A DNA stretch of 64,000 nucleotides, from the NCBI RefSeq assembly GCF_029958905.1, contig NZ_CP124614.1, positions 62,001-126,000 of the forward strand. The letters run 5' to 3'. This document shows positions 48,960 to 59,118 of this stretch, piece after piece (the first letter of the stretch is position 1; each line of letters opens with the position of its first letter). The position numbers and the translations under genes are program-made. The stretch comes from Vibrio sp. YMD68 (lineage in GTDB: Bacteria > Pseudomonadota > Gammaproteobacteria > Enterobacterales > Vibrionaceae). A model generated the notes under the pieces. It searched no databases, was not told the DNA's origin, and saw only the letters and a list, made by a program, of their open reading frames with translations.

Positions 48960-49910
48960 CTATTTGTATCGAATCCCTTTCTCTACGCTTTCATCTTCCA
49001 TGGTTTTATAGCGTTTATGCAGCCACATCCATTGCTCTGGCGCTCGTAAGATGATCTCTTCAACGTATTTGTTCATATAAGCAGCCGCTGATTTTTCATC
49101 TTTTTGTGGGTAATGTTCTTCAACCGACTTATTTGCCAATATCTCGTATTGTCCATCTTCACTTCTAAATCCAGATCCGACGACAATGGCACATTTACTG
49201 GTATACGCGAAAAGGCTGGTTCCAGTGGTTGTACAAGCATCTTGAACCGCAAAGAAAGGGACAAACGCAGATTTGTTGCGCCCGTAATCATGGTCAGGTA
49301 GGTAGAACAATCGCTCACCATTGCGCAGCACGCGAATCATACTTTTGACGTCTTTACGGTCTATCGCCCGATTGCCATTTTGGGTTCTGCCTCGATACTG
49401 AATAAAATTGTAGGCTGGGTTATTGTGTGGGCGATACGCCCCAGAGCCTGGAAGACCGATCACCGCGAAGGCTCGACAAGTGATCTCAAGATTGAGTGCA
49501 TGAACACAGCAAAGCAGTACGCCTTTCCCATCTTTTTCATGTTGTTTTAGCGCTTCTGTGTCTTTATCGGTAATGAGTGTTTTAAAGCGCCATGTGGGCC
49601 AAAACCAGGCAATACCCGTTTCAATCAGCGCTAAACCGGTATTCTTAAAGTTTTCTTTGACCAGCGATTGGATTTCTTGCGGTGATTTGTCTGGGAAAGC
49701 GAGCTCGAGGTTTCGTGTGGCAACATGAACCCGCTTTTTGCCAAACCGCAACGCAACAAGCCCCATTGAGTGGCCAAAACGAAGCAACAGTCGGTAAGGC
49801 AACAGGTGGACAATCAAGGCCAATAATCCAAACCCTAGCCATACGCCCCAATACTTAGGATGCAACAGCGCCATTGAAAAAGTGGGTTTGTCGTAGGTTC
49901 TTTTATTCAT
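48960..49910 (-). CDS. lpxL: Lipid A secondary acyltransferase, LpxL/HtrB family
   Basis: Inner-membrane enzyme that adds a secondary acyl chain to the lipid A precursor. 316 residues; hydrophobic segment ~22-42, then the active motif H-A-L-N-L-E (HX4E; H139 region), and the PDHDYG and VPFFAV segments. Its place next to slmA and coaBC resembles V. cholerae VC0213, an LpxL. Which acyl chain it uses cannot be read from sequence. Confidence 0.88.
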   Translation of the reverse strand: MNKRTYDKPTFSMALLHPKYWGVWLGFGLLALIVHLLPYRLLLRFGHSMGLVALRFGKKRVHVATRNLELAFPDKSPQEIQSLVKENFKNTGLALIETGIAWFWPTWRFKTLITDKDTEALKQHEKDGKGVLLCCVHALNLEITCRAFAVIGLPGSGAYRPHNNPAYNFIQYRGRTQNGNRAIDRKDVKSMIRVLRNGERLFYLPDHDYGRNKSAFVPFFAVQDACTTTGTSLFAYTSKCAIVVGSGFRSEDGQYEILANKSVEEHYPQKDEKSAAAYMNKYVEEIILRAPEQWMWLHKRYKTMEDESVEKGIRYK

Positions 49911-49931
49911 AGTGATGACTTCATCAGGTGG

Positions 49932-50522
49932 TTATTGAATTTGTGCACTTAATAATGCCCAATATTCTTCAAAATTCGCGGTGGGTTGGTATTTAAAATC
50001 AGAACGAACGAAACGGTTGAGGCTACCTTCAACTTGCCCTAGGAGTTGTGCCGCCAGTATCGCTTCATCAACAGGGAAAGATTTCCCTTCGCGTAGCTTG
50101 CGTTCACGCAGGATTTGACGCAGAGACAACTCAATGCGTTCGTACAGCTGATTGATTCTATCGCGTAGACGTTCGTTCTCAAACATGAGGGCATGACCCG
50201 ACAGGATACGGGTTAAACCAGGGTTTCGTTCTGAAAAGGCCAAAATGAGTTGGATCACTAATCGAATCCGGTTCAGGGTGTCTTTTTCTTCATCTAAGAT
50301 TCGGTTGATGCGCGACATCAGTGATTCTTCAATAAACTCAATCAATCCTTCAAACATTCGGGCTTTACTTGGGAAGTGACGATAAAGCGCCGCTTCTGAC
50401 ACTCCGACTTGCTTAGCAAGCTTAGCGGTCGTGATTCGAGATGCTCCGTCTGTAGACTCAAGCATTTGTGCTAATGCTTGCAGTATTTCTTCACGACGAT
50501 TGGATTTTCTTGTGCCGGCCAT
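49932..50522 (-). CDS. slmA: Nucleoid occlusion factor SlmA
   Basis: 196-residue TetR-type DNA-binding protein that blocks FtsZ rings over the chromosome. Helix-turn-helix at ~25-60 ([20 protein letters not shown]). Followed by the dimerisation domain. Start ATG 50522 with AAAGGG. In the same orientation as coaBC and the acyltransferase. Confidence 0.97.
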   Translation of the reverse strand: MAGTRKSNRREEILQALAQMLESTDGASRITTAKLAKQVGVSEAALYRHFPSKARMFEGLIEFIEESLMSRINRILDEEKDTLNRIRLVIQLILAFSERNPGLTRILSGHALMFENERLRDRINQLYERIELSLRQILRERKLREGKSFPVDEAILAAQLLGQVEGSLNRFVRSDFKYQPTANFEEYWALLSAQIQ

Positions 50523-50663
50523 GACCCTTTCCTTTTGATGACAACTTGAGAAATAGAACGTAACGATAATTCACTGCTGGTAGATTGCTTAGTGTAACCA
50601 ACAGTGAATGGAGTTCGTAGTGTTTCAATAAAAACGCAGTGGTTAAAAGTAAAAAAAGTGATA

Positions 50664-51869
50664 TTAGAGGCTTTTCTCGATCAGCATCATAATCGATTCA
50701 GCGAGCTGTTTCTTAGATGCCAATGGAAGTGAATGCTCACCTTGCTTGTCAAAAACGGTAATGGCATTGTCGTTACTATTGAAGCCTTGGCCTGAAATTG
50801 ACACATCGTTGGCACAGATCATATCCAGATTTTTGTTCACGAGTTTTCCGCGAGCGTATTTTTCGACTTCTTGAGTTTCAGCCGCAAAGCCAACGGTAAA
50901 TGGTCGGTTTTGAGTGAGGGCTGCGACAGAGGCAACGATATCGGGATTTTTCACCATCGAGATGGTCATTTTATCGCTGTCTGTGGTTTTCTTGATTTTT
51001 TGATCGGCAATGATCTCAGGGCGATAATCCGCCACGGCTGCGCAGCTAATAAACACATCGTGAGTGGGCGCGTTTTTCATCACCGAATCGTACATTTGCT
51101 GTGCGCTTTCTACCTGAACAACAGAAGCCGATGCTGGCGCTGCGAGCGAAACGGGCCCGCTGACCAAAGTCACATTTGCGCCTAAATTTATTGCCGCTTG
51201 TGCAAGTGCATAGCCCATTTTTCCAGAGCTATGGTTGGAAATATAACGAACAGGATCAATCGCTTCACGAGTAGGTCCAGCCGAGATGAGTACCGATTTC
51301 CCAGCCAGTGGTTGAGATAGAGGCTGAAAGAATTGTTCACAGCGTTCAACGAGCTGTATCGGCTCTAACATTCTGCCAAGGCCAACATCGCCACACGCTT
51401 GTTCACCAGAGCCGGGGCCCCAAATATTGAGGCCGCGCTGTGTTAAGGTCGCAATGTTCTCTTGTGTCGCGATATTTTGGTACATCTGCTGGTTCATGGC
51501 AGGAGATACGGCAATCGGTGAATCCGTAGCAAGTACTAACGTACTGAGAAGATCATTTCCCATGCCCGCCGCTATTCGAGCGATCAGATCGGCGGTAGCA
51601 GGTGCAAGTAAGATAAGGTCAGCCCATTTCGCCTGTTCGATATGGCCCATAGAGGCTTCAGCCGCAGGATCAAATAAGCTTTCTGATACGGTGTTACCCG
51701 AGACGGCTTGCATAGTTAAAGGTGTGATGAACTCTTTGGCTGCACTGGTCATCACCACGCGAACTTGTGCTCCGCGCTCAACAAGGCGGCGAGTGAGTTC
51801 TGCGCATTTATACGCGGCAATACCGCCACTGATGCCCAATAGAATCTTTTTTCCTGCTAGGGTTTGCAT
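50664..51869 (-). CDS. coaBC: Phosphopantothenoylcysteine decarboxylase/synthetase
   Basis: Two consecutive steps of coenzyme A synthesis in one protein of 401 residues: CoaC flavoprotein decarboxylase (~1-190; [19 protein letters not shown]) and CoaB synthetase (~191-401; [29 protein letters not shown]). Divergent from radC. Confidence 0.98.
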   Translation of the reverse strand: MQTLAGKKILLGISGGIAAYKCAELTRRLVERGAQVRVVMTSAAKEFITPLTMQAVSGNTVSESLFDPAAEASMGHIEQAKWADLILLAPATADLIARIAAGMGNDLLSTLVLATDSPIAVSPAMNQQMYQNIATQENIATLTQRGLNIWGPGSGEQACGDVGLGRMLEPIQLVERCEQFFQPLSQPLAGKSVLISAGPTREAIDPVRYISNHSSGKMGYALAQAAINLGANVTLVSGPVSLAAPASASVVQVESAQQMYDSVMKNAPTHDVFISCAAVADYRPEIIADQKIKKTTDSDKMTISMVKNPDIVASVAALTQNRPFTVGFAAETQEVEKYARGKLVNKNLDMICANDVSISGQGFNSNDNAITVFDKQGEHSLPLASKKQLAESIMMLIEKSL

Positions 51870-52086
51870 GATGTTTTCCTTCGAAAATTCTGCCGCTAAG
51901 ATAACATGGAGCTCTATTTTGTGACTAGTCCTGTTCTTGCGTAATAATGAACATCACAGTTGCATGGTTGTCATCGTTCACTCTCAACGATCATCGCTAG
52001 ACAAGATAAATAGTGGCGCGGCTTTTATTGTATCGACATCCGTTATTTCAGTTTCAATTTCAATATAAATAGAAGTGAATGTCGTT

Positions 52087-52761
52087 ATGAGTATTAAAGC
52101 ATTACCCGCAGAGTCGATGCCAAGAGAAAAGCTATTAGCCAACGGTCCGAGCTCACTCACTGATGCTGAGTTGTTGGCTATCTTTCTCAGAACGGGAACC
52201 AAAGGCATGAATGTTCTCGAACTTTCTGACGTATTACTCAAAGACATGGGATCGCTGCGAGGGCTGTTTTCAGCGACTAAAGATCAGTTTTGTCATCACA
52301 AAGGGTTGGGGGAAGCCAAATTCGTTCAACTTCAAGCGGTGTTAGAGATGACACAACGCTACTTAGCCGAAACGTTAAAACGTGGCGATGCACTGAGTAG
52401 CCCTCAGCAAACCAAGCTTTATTTGTCGAGTATATTGAGAGATCGACAGCGAGAAGCCTTTCATGTGCTCTTTTTAGATAATCAAAACAGAGTAATAAAA
52501 GACGAAATCTTGTTTGAGGGGACCATTGATGCGGCGTCGGTTTACCCAAGAGAGGTCGTAAAGCGAGCATTAGAGCACAATTCCGCTGCATTAATCCTTG
52601 CCCATAATCACCCTTCAGGCGTTGCTGAGCCTAGCCAGGCGGACAGGCGGATCACGAGAAAACTGACTGATGCGCTGTCTTTAGTCGACATCAGAGTCCT
52701 TGACCATTTTGTGGTTGGTGACGGCGAAGTGGTCTCCTTTGCCGAACGTGGTTGGATTTGA
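52087..52761 (+). CDS. radC: RadC-family JAB1/MPN metalloprotein (UPF0758)
   Basis: 224 residues. N-terminal helix-hairpin-helix part ([21 protein letters not shown]) and a C-terminal JAB domain with the metal triad H173, H175 and D186 in H-N-H-P-S-G-x7-D. Despite the name, a role in DNA repair is doubtful. Start ATG 52087 favoured (GAAGTGA upstream); GTG 52075 is possible. Confidence 0.95.
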   Translation: MSIKALPAESMPREKLLANGPSSLTDAELLAIFLRTGTKGMNVLELSDVLLKDMGSLRGLFSATKDQFCHHKGLGEAKFVQLQAVLEMTQRYLAETLKRGDALSSPQQTKLYLSSILRDRQREAFHVLFLDNQNRVIKDEILFEGTIDAASVYPREVVKRALEHNSAALILAHNHPSGVAEPSQADRRITRKLTDALSLVDIRVLDHFVVGDGEVVSFAERGWI

Positions 52762-52903
52762 ATCACATTTTGGCTTGTTAGTTGATAAAAATCTGCTATC
52801 ATTCCCGCCACATTTTAGAACCTTAAATCAGCCTCGATTACTCAATAAGCTGCGATGTTCAAAAAAAGATCACGAAATCCGGTAAAAAGGATCTGTTCGG
52901 GTC

Positions 52904-52932
52904 TTGAGCAATGCACGTCAAGTTAGTATAAT
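52904..52932 (+). promoter_or_regulatory. Sigma-70 promoter of rpmB-rpmG
   Basis: TTGAGC (52904-52909), 17-bp spacer, TATAAT (52927-52932). GC-rich discriminator GCGCGACC just after it, typical of growth-rate and ppGpp-controlled genes. Confidence 0.88.
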
Positions 52933-52938
52933 GCGCGA

Positions 52939-53054
52939 CCTTTGATAGCCTTGAATGGATTTTCCATTTTGGTTTTTACCTCTAATTTCATCTTTGATGG
53001 AGAGGTTCGGCCACCAAGGTTGATATCGAGCTGAAACGATTTGGAGAGACATTC
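52939..53054 (+). promoter_or_regulatory. Structured 5' leader of rpmB
   Basis: About 115 nt before the rpmB ATG. AATGGA (52954-52959) pairs with TCCATT (52963-52968). ACCTCT (52978-52983) pairs with AGAGGT (53001-53006), with CATC/GATG nested inside. Could be an autoregulatory leader; not a recognised class. Confidence 0.45.
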
Positions 53055-53291
53055 ATGTCCCGAGTATGTCAAGTAACTGGTAAGCGTCCAGTAGCGGGTA
53101 ACAACCGTTCACACGCACGCAATGCTACCAAGCGTCGTTTTCTGCCGAACCTACAAACTCACCGTTTTTGGGTAGAGAGCGAAAAACGTTTTGTTAAACT
53201 ACGTCTAACTGCTAAAGGCATGCGTATTATCGATAAGAAAGGCATTGATGCTGTACTTGTTGATGTCCGTGCACGTGGCGAAAACGTTTAA
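53055..53291 (+). CDS. rpmB: 50S ribosomal protein L28
   Basis: 78 residues: [12 protein letters not shown], then [19 protein letters not shown] and the basic body. First gene of rpmB-rpmG; ribosome site GGAGAG. Confidence 0.99.
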   Translation: MSRVCQVTGKRPVAGNNRSHARNATKRRFLPNLQTHRFWVESEKRFVKLRLTAKGMRIIDKKGIDAVLVDVRARGENV

Positions 53292-53304
53292 GAGGAATTG
53301 AACA

Positions 53305-53472
53305 ATGGCTAAAGGCATTCGTGAGAAAATCCGTCTAGTATCATCTGCTGGAACAGGTCACTTCTACACAACTGACAAGAACAAACGTAACATGCCAGGC
53401 AAATTTGAGATCAAAAAGTTTGATCCAGTAGTTCGCCAACACGTTATGTACAAAGAAGCTAAAATCAAGTAA
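53305..53472 (+). CDS. rpmG: 50S ribosomal protein L33
   Basis: 55-residue protein starting [14 protein letters not shown] and ending [19 protein letters not shown]. It lacks the zinc cysteines of the other L33 type. 13 bp after rpmB with GAGGAATT. Followed by a terminator. Confidence 0.99.
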   Translation: MAKGIREKIRLVSSAGTGHFYTTDKNKRNMPGKFEIKKFDPVVRQHVMYKEAKIK

Positions 53473-53516
53473 TTGATCTTAACGCTTTAAAGCTTCTTGT
53501 TTAGAGAAGATTGCAT

Positions 53517-53543
53517 AAAACCCAGCTTTCGAGCTGGGTTTTT
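53517..53543 (+). terminator. Terminator of rpmB-rpmG
   Basis: AAAACCCAGCT-TTCG-AGCTGGGTTTTT, a UUCG tetraloop hairpin with T run. Confidence 0.95.
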
Positions 53544-53596
53544 AGTATCTACAACCATTCATTTAGTACCCACCATTACCATTAACGTCTAGCTTT

Positions 53597-53730
53597 CCTT
53601 CTTTTTCTCCTCTTTTAACCCTGTTTTCCGTCCTCTTTCCATCTTCTTTACTCCTCTTTTGAACCTGTCTTCCGTCCTCTTTCCACCTTCTTTTTCCCCT
53701 CTTTTAACCTTGCCTTCCATCCTTTTTTCC
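53597..53730. repeat. 44-bp pyrimidine-rich tandem repeat, about 3 copies
   Basis: Units begin at 53597, 53641 and 53685 and share CTTCTTT...CCTCTTTT.AACC.TG..TTCC.TCC with a few changes. The region from 53473 to 53791 (319 bp) otherwise holds only the rpmG terminator and the promoter region of the next gene. Confidence 0.9.
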
Positions 53731-53791
53731 TATTTCCACCTTCGATCCCTTATACTTGTTAGATAAACGAATGTATTTATAGGGAATGAAC

Positions 53792-54271
53792 ATGCGAGTT
53801 TCACCAGCCCGTCGCAAGCGTTGGAACAATCTATTGATGCTGGCCATTGTGTGTTTTATCGGAGTGCTATACCTTCCGACGATCATCAAAACGTACTTAA
53901 TTGAGCCGCCACACAGCCCCTATCCTTATTTATTAAACCCAGATGCAGAGCTTCAGTCTCTTCACTTTAGCCAGTGGTCTTTAGAAAAAAACCAAGGCCG
54001 GTGGAGAATTAGCGTGCCCAGTGCCATTGCGCCTGAAGAGTTAGCGGATCGATGGCGAGCGCTTGTTGGAACGGAAGTCGATGACAAAACACGCCAAGCG
54101 TTGAATCCGACTCTGATTAACCCACAGACCATAGAAGTGTGGTATGCGGATCAAGAAGAGCCACAAAGGATCACCTATTATCAGACGCCCCAGTTCTGGT
54201 TATTAAAAAATTGGGAAGAAAAGTGGATAGCGCTTTCTGTTGAAGTGAATTACCTCGTTCCTGGCTCTTAA
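53792..54271 (+). CDS. Hypothetical single-pass membrane protein
   Basis: 159 residues from ATG 53792 (AGGGAA upstream); ATG 53786 is an alternative. Basic N-terminus (MRVSPARRKRW), one membrane segment ~13-32 (LLMLAIVCFIGVLYLPTII), then a soluble domain probably in the periplasm, with many tryptophans. No domain recognised. It sits between rpmBG and mutM, a position where Vibrio genomes usually have a small unknown protein. Confidence 0.85.
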   Translation: MRVSPARRKRWNNLLMLAIVCFIGVLYLPTIIKTYLIEPPHSPYPYLLNPDAELQSLHFSQWSLEKNQGRWRISVPSAIAPEELADRWRALVGTEVDDKTRQALNPTLINPQTIEVWYADQEEPQRITYYQTPQFWLLKNWEEKWIALSVEVNYLVPGS

Positions 54272-54308
54272 GTCATCATTATCATCTGTTTTCAAGGAGT
54301 TGTAACTC

Positions 54309-55118
54309 ATGCCTGAGTTGCCTGAAGTTGAAGTGAGCCGAATGGGGATCAGCCCCCACCTTATCGGCCAAACCATCCACTCATTGACTTTTCGAACACC
54401 GAAACTGCGTTGGGATATCCCACAAGAGTTAAAAAAAATGGAAGGGGAAGTGATTCGAGCCATATCTCGAAGAGCAAAATACCTGATCATTGAAACCGAC
54501 ATTGGTAGCGCTATTGTTCATTTGGGTATGTCAGGATCATTAAGAGTATTAGATGCCGACTTCGAAGCGGCAAAGCATGACCATGTTGATCTCAAACTCA
54601 CCAATGGAAAAGTTTTACGCTATAACGATCCGCGACGCTTCGGGTGTTGGTTATGGATTGAAAAAGGTGAGTCTCATTCGGTATTAGTGAACATTGGCCC
54701 TGAGCCGTTAACCGATGAATTCAATGCGGCCTACATGTTTGATAAAGCAAAAGGCAAGCGTGTGACCGTTAAGCAATTCATCATGGATAACAAAAATGTG
54801 GTTGGGGTCGGAAATATCTATGCCTGTGAGTCTCTGTTTTCTTCCAAATTACATCCGACTCGGCAAGCGGGTAAAATTCTAAAAAGAGAGTGGGGCGTGT
54901 TGGTGCCCGAAATCAAACAGGTATTATCCAAAGCCATCGAACAAGGTGGGACAACGTTAAAAGACTTTGCCCAAGCCGATGGTAAGCCGGGGTATTTTGC
55001 TCAAGAACTGCAAGTGTATGGTAGGGCAGGAAAGAAATGCCCAATTTGCAGCACTTTGGTTGAAGAGCAAAAAATTGGGCAACGTAATACGTTTTTTTGT
55101 GGTGTGTGCCAGTGCTAA
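54309..55118 (+). CDS. mutM: Formamidopyrimidine-DNA glycosylase
   Basis: Removes 8-oxoguanine and cuts the strand. 269 residues: catalytic P2 and E3 (M-P-E-L-P-E-V), helix-two-turn-helix [12 protein letters not shown], and a C-terminal zinc finger C-P-I-C...C-G-V-C. Start ATG 54309 with AAGGAG. Confidence 0.98.
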   Translation: MPELPEVEVSRMGISPHLIGQTIHSLTFRTPKLRWDIPQELKKMEGEVIRAISRRAKYLIIETDIGSAIVHLGMSGSLRVLDADFEAAKHDHVDLKLTNGKVLRYNDPRRFGCWLWIEKGESHSVLVNIGPEPLTDEFNAAYMFDKAKGKRVTVKQFIMDNKNVVGVGNIYACESLFSSKLHPTRQAGKILKREWGVLVPEIKQVLSKAIEQGGTTLKDFAQADGKPGYFAQELQVYGRAGKKCPICSTLVEEQKIGQRNTFFCGVCQC

Positions 55119-55140
55119 AGCAAGGCTATTGTTTTAGCGT

Positions 55141-55908
55141 TTAGCCTTTCCACCATTTGGTGGGTTTGTACTCGTTTCCTAAAACGGCTAAGTGATAAAA
55201 GTTTGTCATGAGGTTAAGAGTCATATTTTTAACCTTATTGATAATTTTCATGACTGCAACGAAGTAGTTCTTCTTACCGGATCGTTTCCGGTTGCCGATG
55301 ATAGAAGGTTTGTTTTCTCCCCAAAGGCCCGATTGACAAACACCAAAGATAGGTTGTTTATGAATCCAAGCATTACGTAAGAACACATCGACAGGGTAAT
55401 CAAAAGTTTGGCTGTGTTCTATGAAGGCTTTCGCGCATTTAGGCGAGATAGCGTAGGCCGTCATGCACTGTGGGATTTTAAGGTATTTCACTAATCGCTG
55501 TTCACCATAAGTGCGAACTTGATAGAACATGTCGTGGTTATCGGCATTTTCAATTCGAATATAGCCGCATTTGTCGATATGTTCTTTAGCGATGTCCAAT
55601 GTGCTTTGAAACATCTCAGGGTTAATATCAAAATCATCCTCAAAAATGATGATGGGTTCGTTAAGCTCTACACACTTCTGCCACATAAGGTAGTGGCTGG
55701 CGTAGCATCCAAATTCTCCAATGGCTGCTGGGCGCCCCATGTTATATAGAAATTCTTTATCTCTGTTGCGGTTTAGCAAAGGGTGAGTGTCTACTCGTGC
55801 ATCAACACCGATAAAGAATTCAACCTCGAGCTGTGCTTTCGTGAGGACTTTTTTTGTGGTGGCTTGGCGATCTTCGCAGCCGTTTAGGGTTATGCAGTAT
55901 GACTTCAT
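55141..55908 (-). CDS. Glycosyltransferase family 25, LPS biosynthesis
   Basis: 255 residues from ATG 55908 (M-K-S-Y-C-I-T-L-N-G-C-E-D-R), with GGA upstream; the frame extends to 56037 without family similarity. GT25 features: N-terminal nucleotide-sugar region, G-E-F-G-C-Y-A-S-H segment and an acidic I-F-E-D-D-F-D motif. Probably adds a sugar to the LPS core. Only gene of the first part of the cluster on this strand, convergent with mutM. Confidence 0.88.
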   Translation of the reverse strand: MKSYCITLNGCEDRQATTKKVLTKAQLEVEFFIGVDARVDTHPLLNRNRDKEFLYNMGRPAAIGEFGCYASHYLMWQKCVELNEPIIIFEDDFDINPEMFQSTLDIAKEHIDKCGYIRIENADNHDMFYQVRTYGEQRLVKYLKIPQCMTAYAISPKCAKAFIEHSQTFDYPVDVFLRNAWIHKQPIFGVCQSGLWGENKPSIIGNRKRSGKKNYFVAVMKIINKVKNMTLNLMTNFYHLAVLGNEYKPTKWWKG

Positions 55909-56175
55909 AAAAAATCCAGTGTTAAATATAGGTAGATTAATTACATGAAATATTGCTTTGTTACAAATCGAAAGTGAGAGTTTGTAAGCTAAGCGACAAC
56001 TTTTTTTCAAGGAGTTTTTAGAGAGTGCAGGGTGCATTTTTTGTCATAGATGTCAGAAGCAAAGTCAGGGCTCTCGTTTTCTTATACTGTATGAGTAAGA
56101 TTGCGTGAAACATATGCTGACTCAAGATATAATCTGTTCTTTTTTCGCCCCGTATTGTAGTAGGAGAGGCCTTAA
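55909..56175. other. Divergent region between two GT25 genes
   Basis: 267 bp, AT-rich, marking the left border of the LPS operon. It must hold promoters both ways. No JUMPstart-like motif was seen. Confidence 0.5.
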
Positions 56176-56934
56176 ATGGTGCAACCCATTGAGCATGTGT
56201 TTGTCATTCATGTAAGTGAAGGATATGAAGATAGAAGGAAGCATATCGACAAGCATTTACCAGAGTCAGGTCTGGATAGTTTTGAGTATGTGCTTGATGG
56301 TGATATTAAAGACTTAACAAGGGATGTTTTAGATAGCTTATTCCTAGGTAGTCCTCAAACCCCGGCAGAGAAATCATGTTTCTATAAGCACTATTTAACT
56401 TACAAAGCTATTGTGGAAAGAGAGATTCCTTTTGCTCTGGTGTTAGAAGATGATGCCTATTTGACAAAAAACTTTTCAAGTAAATTAGAAAAAGTTATTG
56501 ATGAGCTGAAGGATAAGTCTAACTATCTTATTAATATAGAAAGTGCTTATTTGAGCGTGCCATTTAAATTTCGTAAGTGTGATCAGCACATTTATTTAGC
56601 CAACTACACCAAAATGACGGGTGGTTATATTATTGACTATAAAGCGGCTAAAAAGCTGTACGACTATCTTAACTCTCATCCTATTCACCTTCCTATAGAT
56701 GTTTATCAAAGTGAAATGAGAGATGTTATTGGATTTAATATTTATTGGGCTCAACCGGATCTAGTTCAGCAAGGCAGCAAAAATGGTACTTTTGCTAGTG
56801 CCATTAATGCTGAAGGCACAGGGGTAGCTGATAAATTTCGCTATATGATTAAGAACTACCATAAGAAGTATATTTGGAGTCATGTCAACAAACGAGTTTT
56901 AAGAGTCTTTGAAAATGTCAAATCACATAAGTAG
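56176..56934 (+). CDS. Glycosyltransferase family 25 (paralogue A)
   Basis: 252 residues: FVIHVSEGYEDRRKHIDKHL, EKSCFYKHYLTYKAI, VLEDDAYL (acidic metal site), QGSKNGTFAS. Clearly a close paralogue of the protein at 61485-62222. GT25 enzymes add galactose or other sugars to the lipooligosaccharide core. First gene of the + strand LPS operon; GTAGGAGAGG ribosome site. Confidence 0.9.
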   Translation: MVQPIEHVFVIHVSEGYEDRRKHIDKHLPESGLDSFEYVLDGDIKDLTRDVLDSLFLGSPQTPAEKSCFYKHYLTYKAIVEREIPFALVLEDDAYLTKNFSSKLEKVIDELKDKSNYLINIESAYLSVPFKFRKCDQHIYLANYTKMTGGYIIDYKAAKKLYDYLNSHPIHLPIDVYQSEMRDVIGFNIYWAQPDLVQQGSKNGTFASAINAEGTGVADKFRYMIKNYHKKYIWSHVNKRVLRVFENVKSHK

Positions 56935-58126
56935 TAATAAAAATAATAATAAATTTATTCAGCTTCTATTCATTCTTCCTGTTCTTTGGATGACGACAGG
57001 AATGCTATGGGACGGTGATGGGGATATGCGTCTCGTTCCCATTGTTCTAGTTTTAGCTTTGGTCTCAATATTCTTTTTTCGCTTCGAGATCATAAAAGAC
57101 AATTTCAAGAATAGCTTTTGGATTAAGCTGTTGCTTGTCAGTGGACTGTTTGGTGCCATCGCATATAAAATATATGGCTTTGATTCACGTGAACTAAGAG
57201 CTACTTTGGCTATTCTTGTCTTATTGTTAGTAACTCCAAGAGACTTTTACACTAAAAACGTTATGCAGTGGATGTTGCTGGTCGCCGCGTGTTCTTGCGC
57301 TTTATATGGGTATTACTATCAGGTTCATGTTTATATGGACCGTGGATCTTGGCCTATCAACGCTATTCCATTTGCAACCATTTGTGGATTAGTTGGTATC
57401 TTTTCTCTGGGACTTATTGTTGCCCATTTCAAAGAAAAGAGTGTAGTAATTTTATTTGCTTCATTTTCTTTTTCTGTGGTTGGTTTATTACTTAGTCAAT
57501 CGCGTGGGCCTTTGATCTCTATGTTGGTGATAGTTTTCCTTCTCTTATTATACGTCTCATCTAGAAGAAGCAAAAAATTGAGTGTATACGTACTAGTGTG
57601 TTTAAGTGCAATTACCTTGGGAATATCTCAGTTATCATTCGTTCAACAGAGAGTCGAATATACTGTTCAAGAATATCGGTTGATCCAAAAGGGTGAATAC
57701 GGGTCTTCTGTTGGGGTTCGCTTGAGAATGCTCAATATGGGGGTTGAGTTGTGGCAAAAAAAACCAATTTTGGGTTATGGTAAAGATATCAAGCAAGAGT
57801 TTGATCGATTAGAATCAGAAAAAAGAATATCTCCGATATTTAATAGATACATTTCAATGACTTTTCACAATGGCTATATCGATAAATTTGTTATGTATGG
57901 AGTAGTTGGTGGCGTTATTTTTATTTCTTTTTTGCTTTATCCCATTATATTGTCTAGGCGATTTTCTATAGAAAATGGCTCCGCTCTTTTATGGCCTCCT
58001 GCATTATTTATAGCAGTTTGTAATTTTTCAGATGCGCCATTTATTAATGCTCAAGCGGCAATTTATTATATGTACTTGATTGGTTTTGTTAGCTTTATGC
58101 TGATGAATCAAAAAGAGGAAGCATGA
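56915..58126 (+). CDS. waaL: O-antigen ligase/polymerase-like membrane protein (WaaL type)
   Basis: 403 residues, 10-12 membrane segments, with the Wzy_C family features: large periplasmic loop near 285-320 (GVRLRMLNMGVELWQKKPILGYG...HNGYIDKFVMYG) and S-R-G-P. Joins O-antigen to the lipid A core on the periplasmic side. Starts at ATG 56915 inside the end of the GT25 gene (20-bp overlap). AT-rich compared with the flanking conserved genes, as is usual for LPS genes. Ligase versus polymerase is not decided by sequence. Confidence 0.82.
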   Translation: MSNHISSNKNNNKFIQLLFILPVLWMTTGMLWDGDGDMRLVPIVLVLALVSIFFFRFEIIKDNFKNSFWIKLLLVSGLFGAIAYKIYGFDSRELRATLAILVLLLVTPRDFYTKNVMQWMLLVAACSCALYGYYYQVHVYMDRGSWPINAIPFATICGLVGIFSLGLIVAHFKEKSVVILFASFSFSVVGLLLSQSRGPLISMLVIVFLLLLYVSSRRSKKLSVYVLVCLSAITLGISQLSFVQQRVEYTVQEYRLIQKGEYGSSVGVRLRMLNMGVELWQKKPILGYGKDIKQEFDRLESEKRISPIFNRYISMTFHNGYIDKFVMYGVVGGVIFISFLLYPIILSRRFSIENGSALLWPPALFIAVCNFSDAPFINAQAAIYYMYLIGFVSFMLMNQKEEA

Positions 58127-59067
58127 AGCTATTTTATTACCTAAAGCATACGGCTTTGGAGTTGCTACCAAGAACTCTGTTTCGAAGGCATTATAGTGTT
58201 TTAAATGGTGCTTATCAGGGGCAAGAAGGTTACATTAAAGGGCGCGTTAAGTATTATTTTAAAGTTAAAGGCTCATTTGCACTTTCAAACAACGGTGTTG
58301 AAATCAACAACTATAAGAGAAAAGGTTACACCTCATACTATTTTGATCTCAAAGAGTTTCTTCATTATTTCCCAAAGCACTTTCGATTTTATTATTATTT
58401 CGGTGATGAAACGCACATAGAGCCAGTGCCTACCTTGTTCAAAGCTCGCCCAATAGAAGGGGACAATCGAAACTCCGTCCTTTTCAAGCTCGATAAAAGA
58501 CGTCACTTTCGCTTCGTTAATGACAAGCTAAAATATTCAGATAAAAAGGATATGGCCGTCTTTCGAGGCGCGGTCACGCAACCTCATCGTATTCGCTTTA
58601 TGCAAGAGATGTTCGAACATCCATTAGTGGATGCTGGGCAATCTAATTCATGTGATGAACACCCAGAATGGCAGAAGCCGTTTATGTCGGTTGATGAACA
58701 ACTTCAATATAAGTTTCTGATTTGTTTAGAAGGCAATGATGTTGCGTCAAATTTAAAATGGGCGATGTCTTCGAACTCTGTGGTTATTACACCTAAAATG
58801 AAGTACGAAACTTGGTTTATGGAAGGCACATTAAAAGCGGGTGTTCACTATATTGAAGTGAAAGATGACTGGTCAGATTTTGACGAAAAAATGCAATATT
58901 ACCTAGCTCATCCAGAAGAAGCTGAGAAGATCATTAAAAACGCACATGACTATGTCGCGCCATTTAAAGATGAAAAATTAGAGCAACTTATTTGCATTAA
59001 AACACTAGAACGTTACTTCGAATTATCCGGTCAATACGTTAATGAACACCATAATGATAATAGCTAG
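58123..59067 (+). CDS. Glycosyltransferase family 90 (CAP10-like)
   Basis: 314 residues with the GT90 core: VFRGAVTQPHRIRFMQ, YKFLICLEGNDVASNLKWAM, SNSVVITPKMKYETWF, AGVHYIEVKDDWSDF. Related bacterial enzymes act on LPS or capsule glycans. Coupled to the WaaL-like gene by ATGA overlap. Sugar unknown. Confidence 0.88.
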   Translation: MKLFYYLKHTALELLPRTLFRRHYSVLNGAYQGQEGYIKGRVKYYFKVKGSFALSNNGVEINNYKRKGYTSYYFDLKEFLHYFPKHFRFYYYFGDETHIEPVPTLFKARPIEGDNRNSVLFKLDKRRHFRFVNDKLKYSDKKDMAVFRGAVTQPHRIRFMQEMFEHPLVDAGQSNSCDEHPEWQKPFMSVDEQLQYKFLICLEGNDVASNLKWAMSSNSVVITPKMKYETWFMEGTLKAGVHYIEVKDDWSDFDEKMQYYLAHPEEAEKIIKNAHDYVAPFKDEKLEQLICIKTLERYFELSGQYVNEHHNDNS

Positions 59068-59110
59068 AACCGTTAGAATTAGAACCGTTAGAACCAGAAC
59101 GATAAGAAAT
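59066..59110 (+). repeat. 15-bp tandem repeat, about 3 copies, GT90/waaF spacer
   Basis: AGAACCGTTAGAATT (59066-59080), AGAACCGTTAGAACC (59081-59095), then a weaker AGAACGATAAGAAAT (59096-59110), filling the gap after the GT90 stop. Confidence 0.88.
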
Positions 59111-59118
59111 AGAAGACT

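Noticed and set aside
51427..51924. 165-codon ORF opposite coaBC
   Set aside because: Antisense shadow of coaBC with cysteine/arginine-rich composition typical of a non-coding frame.
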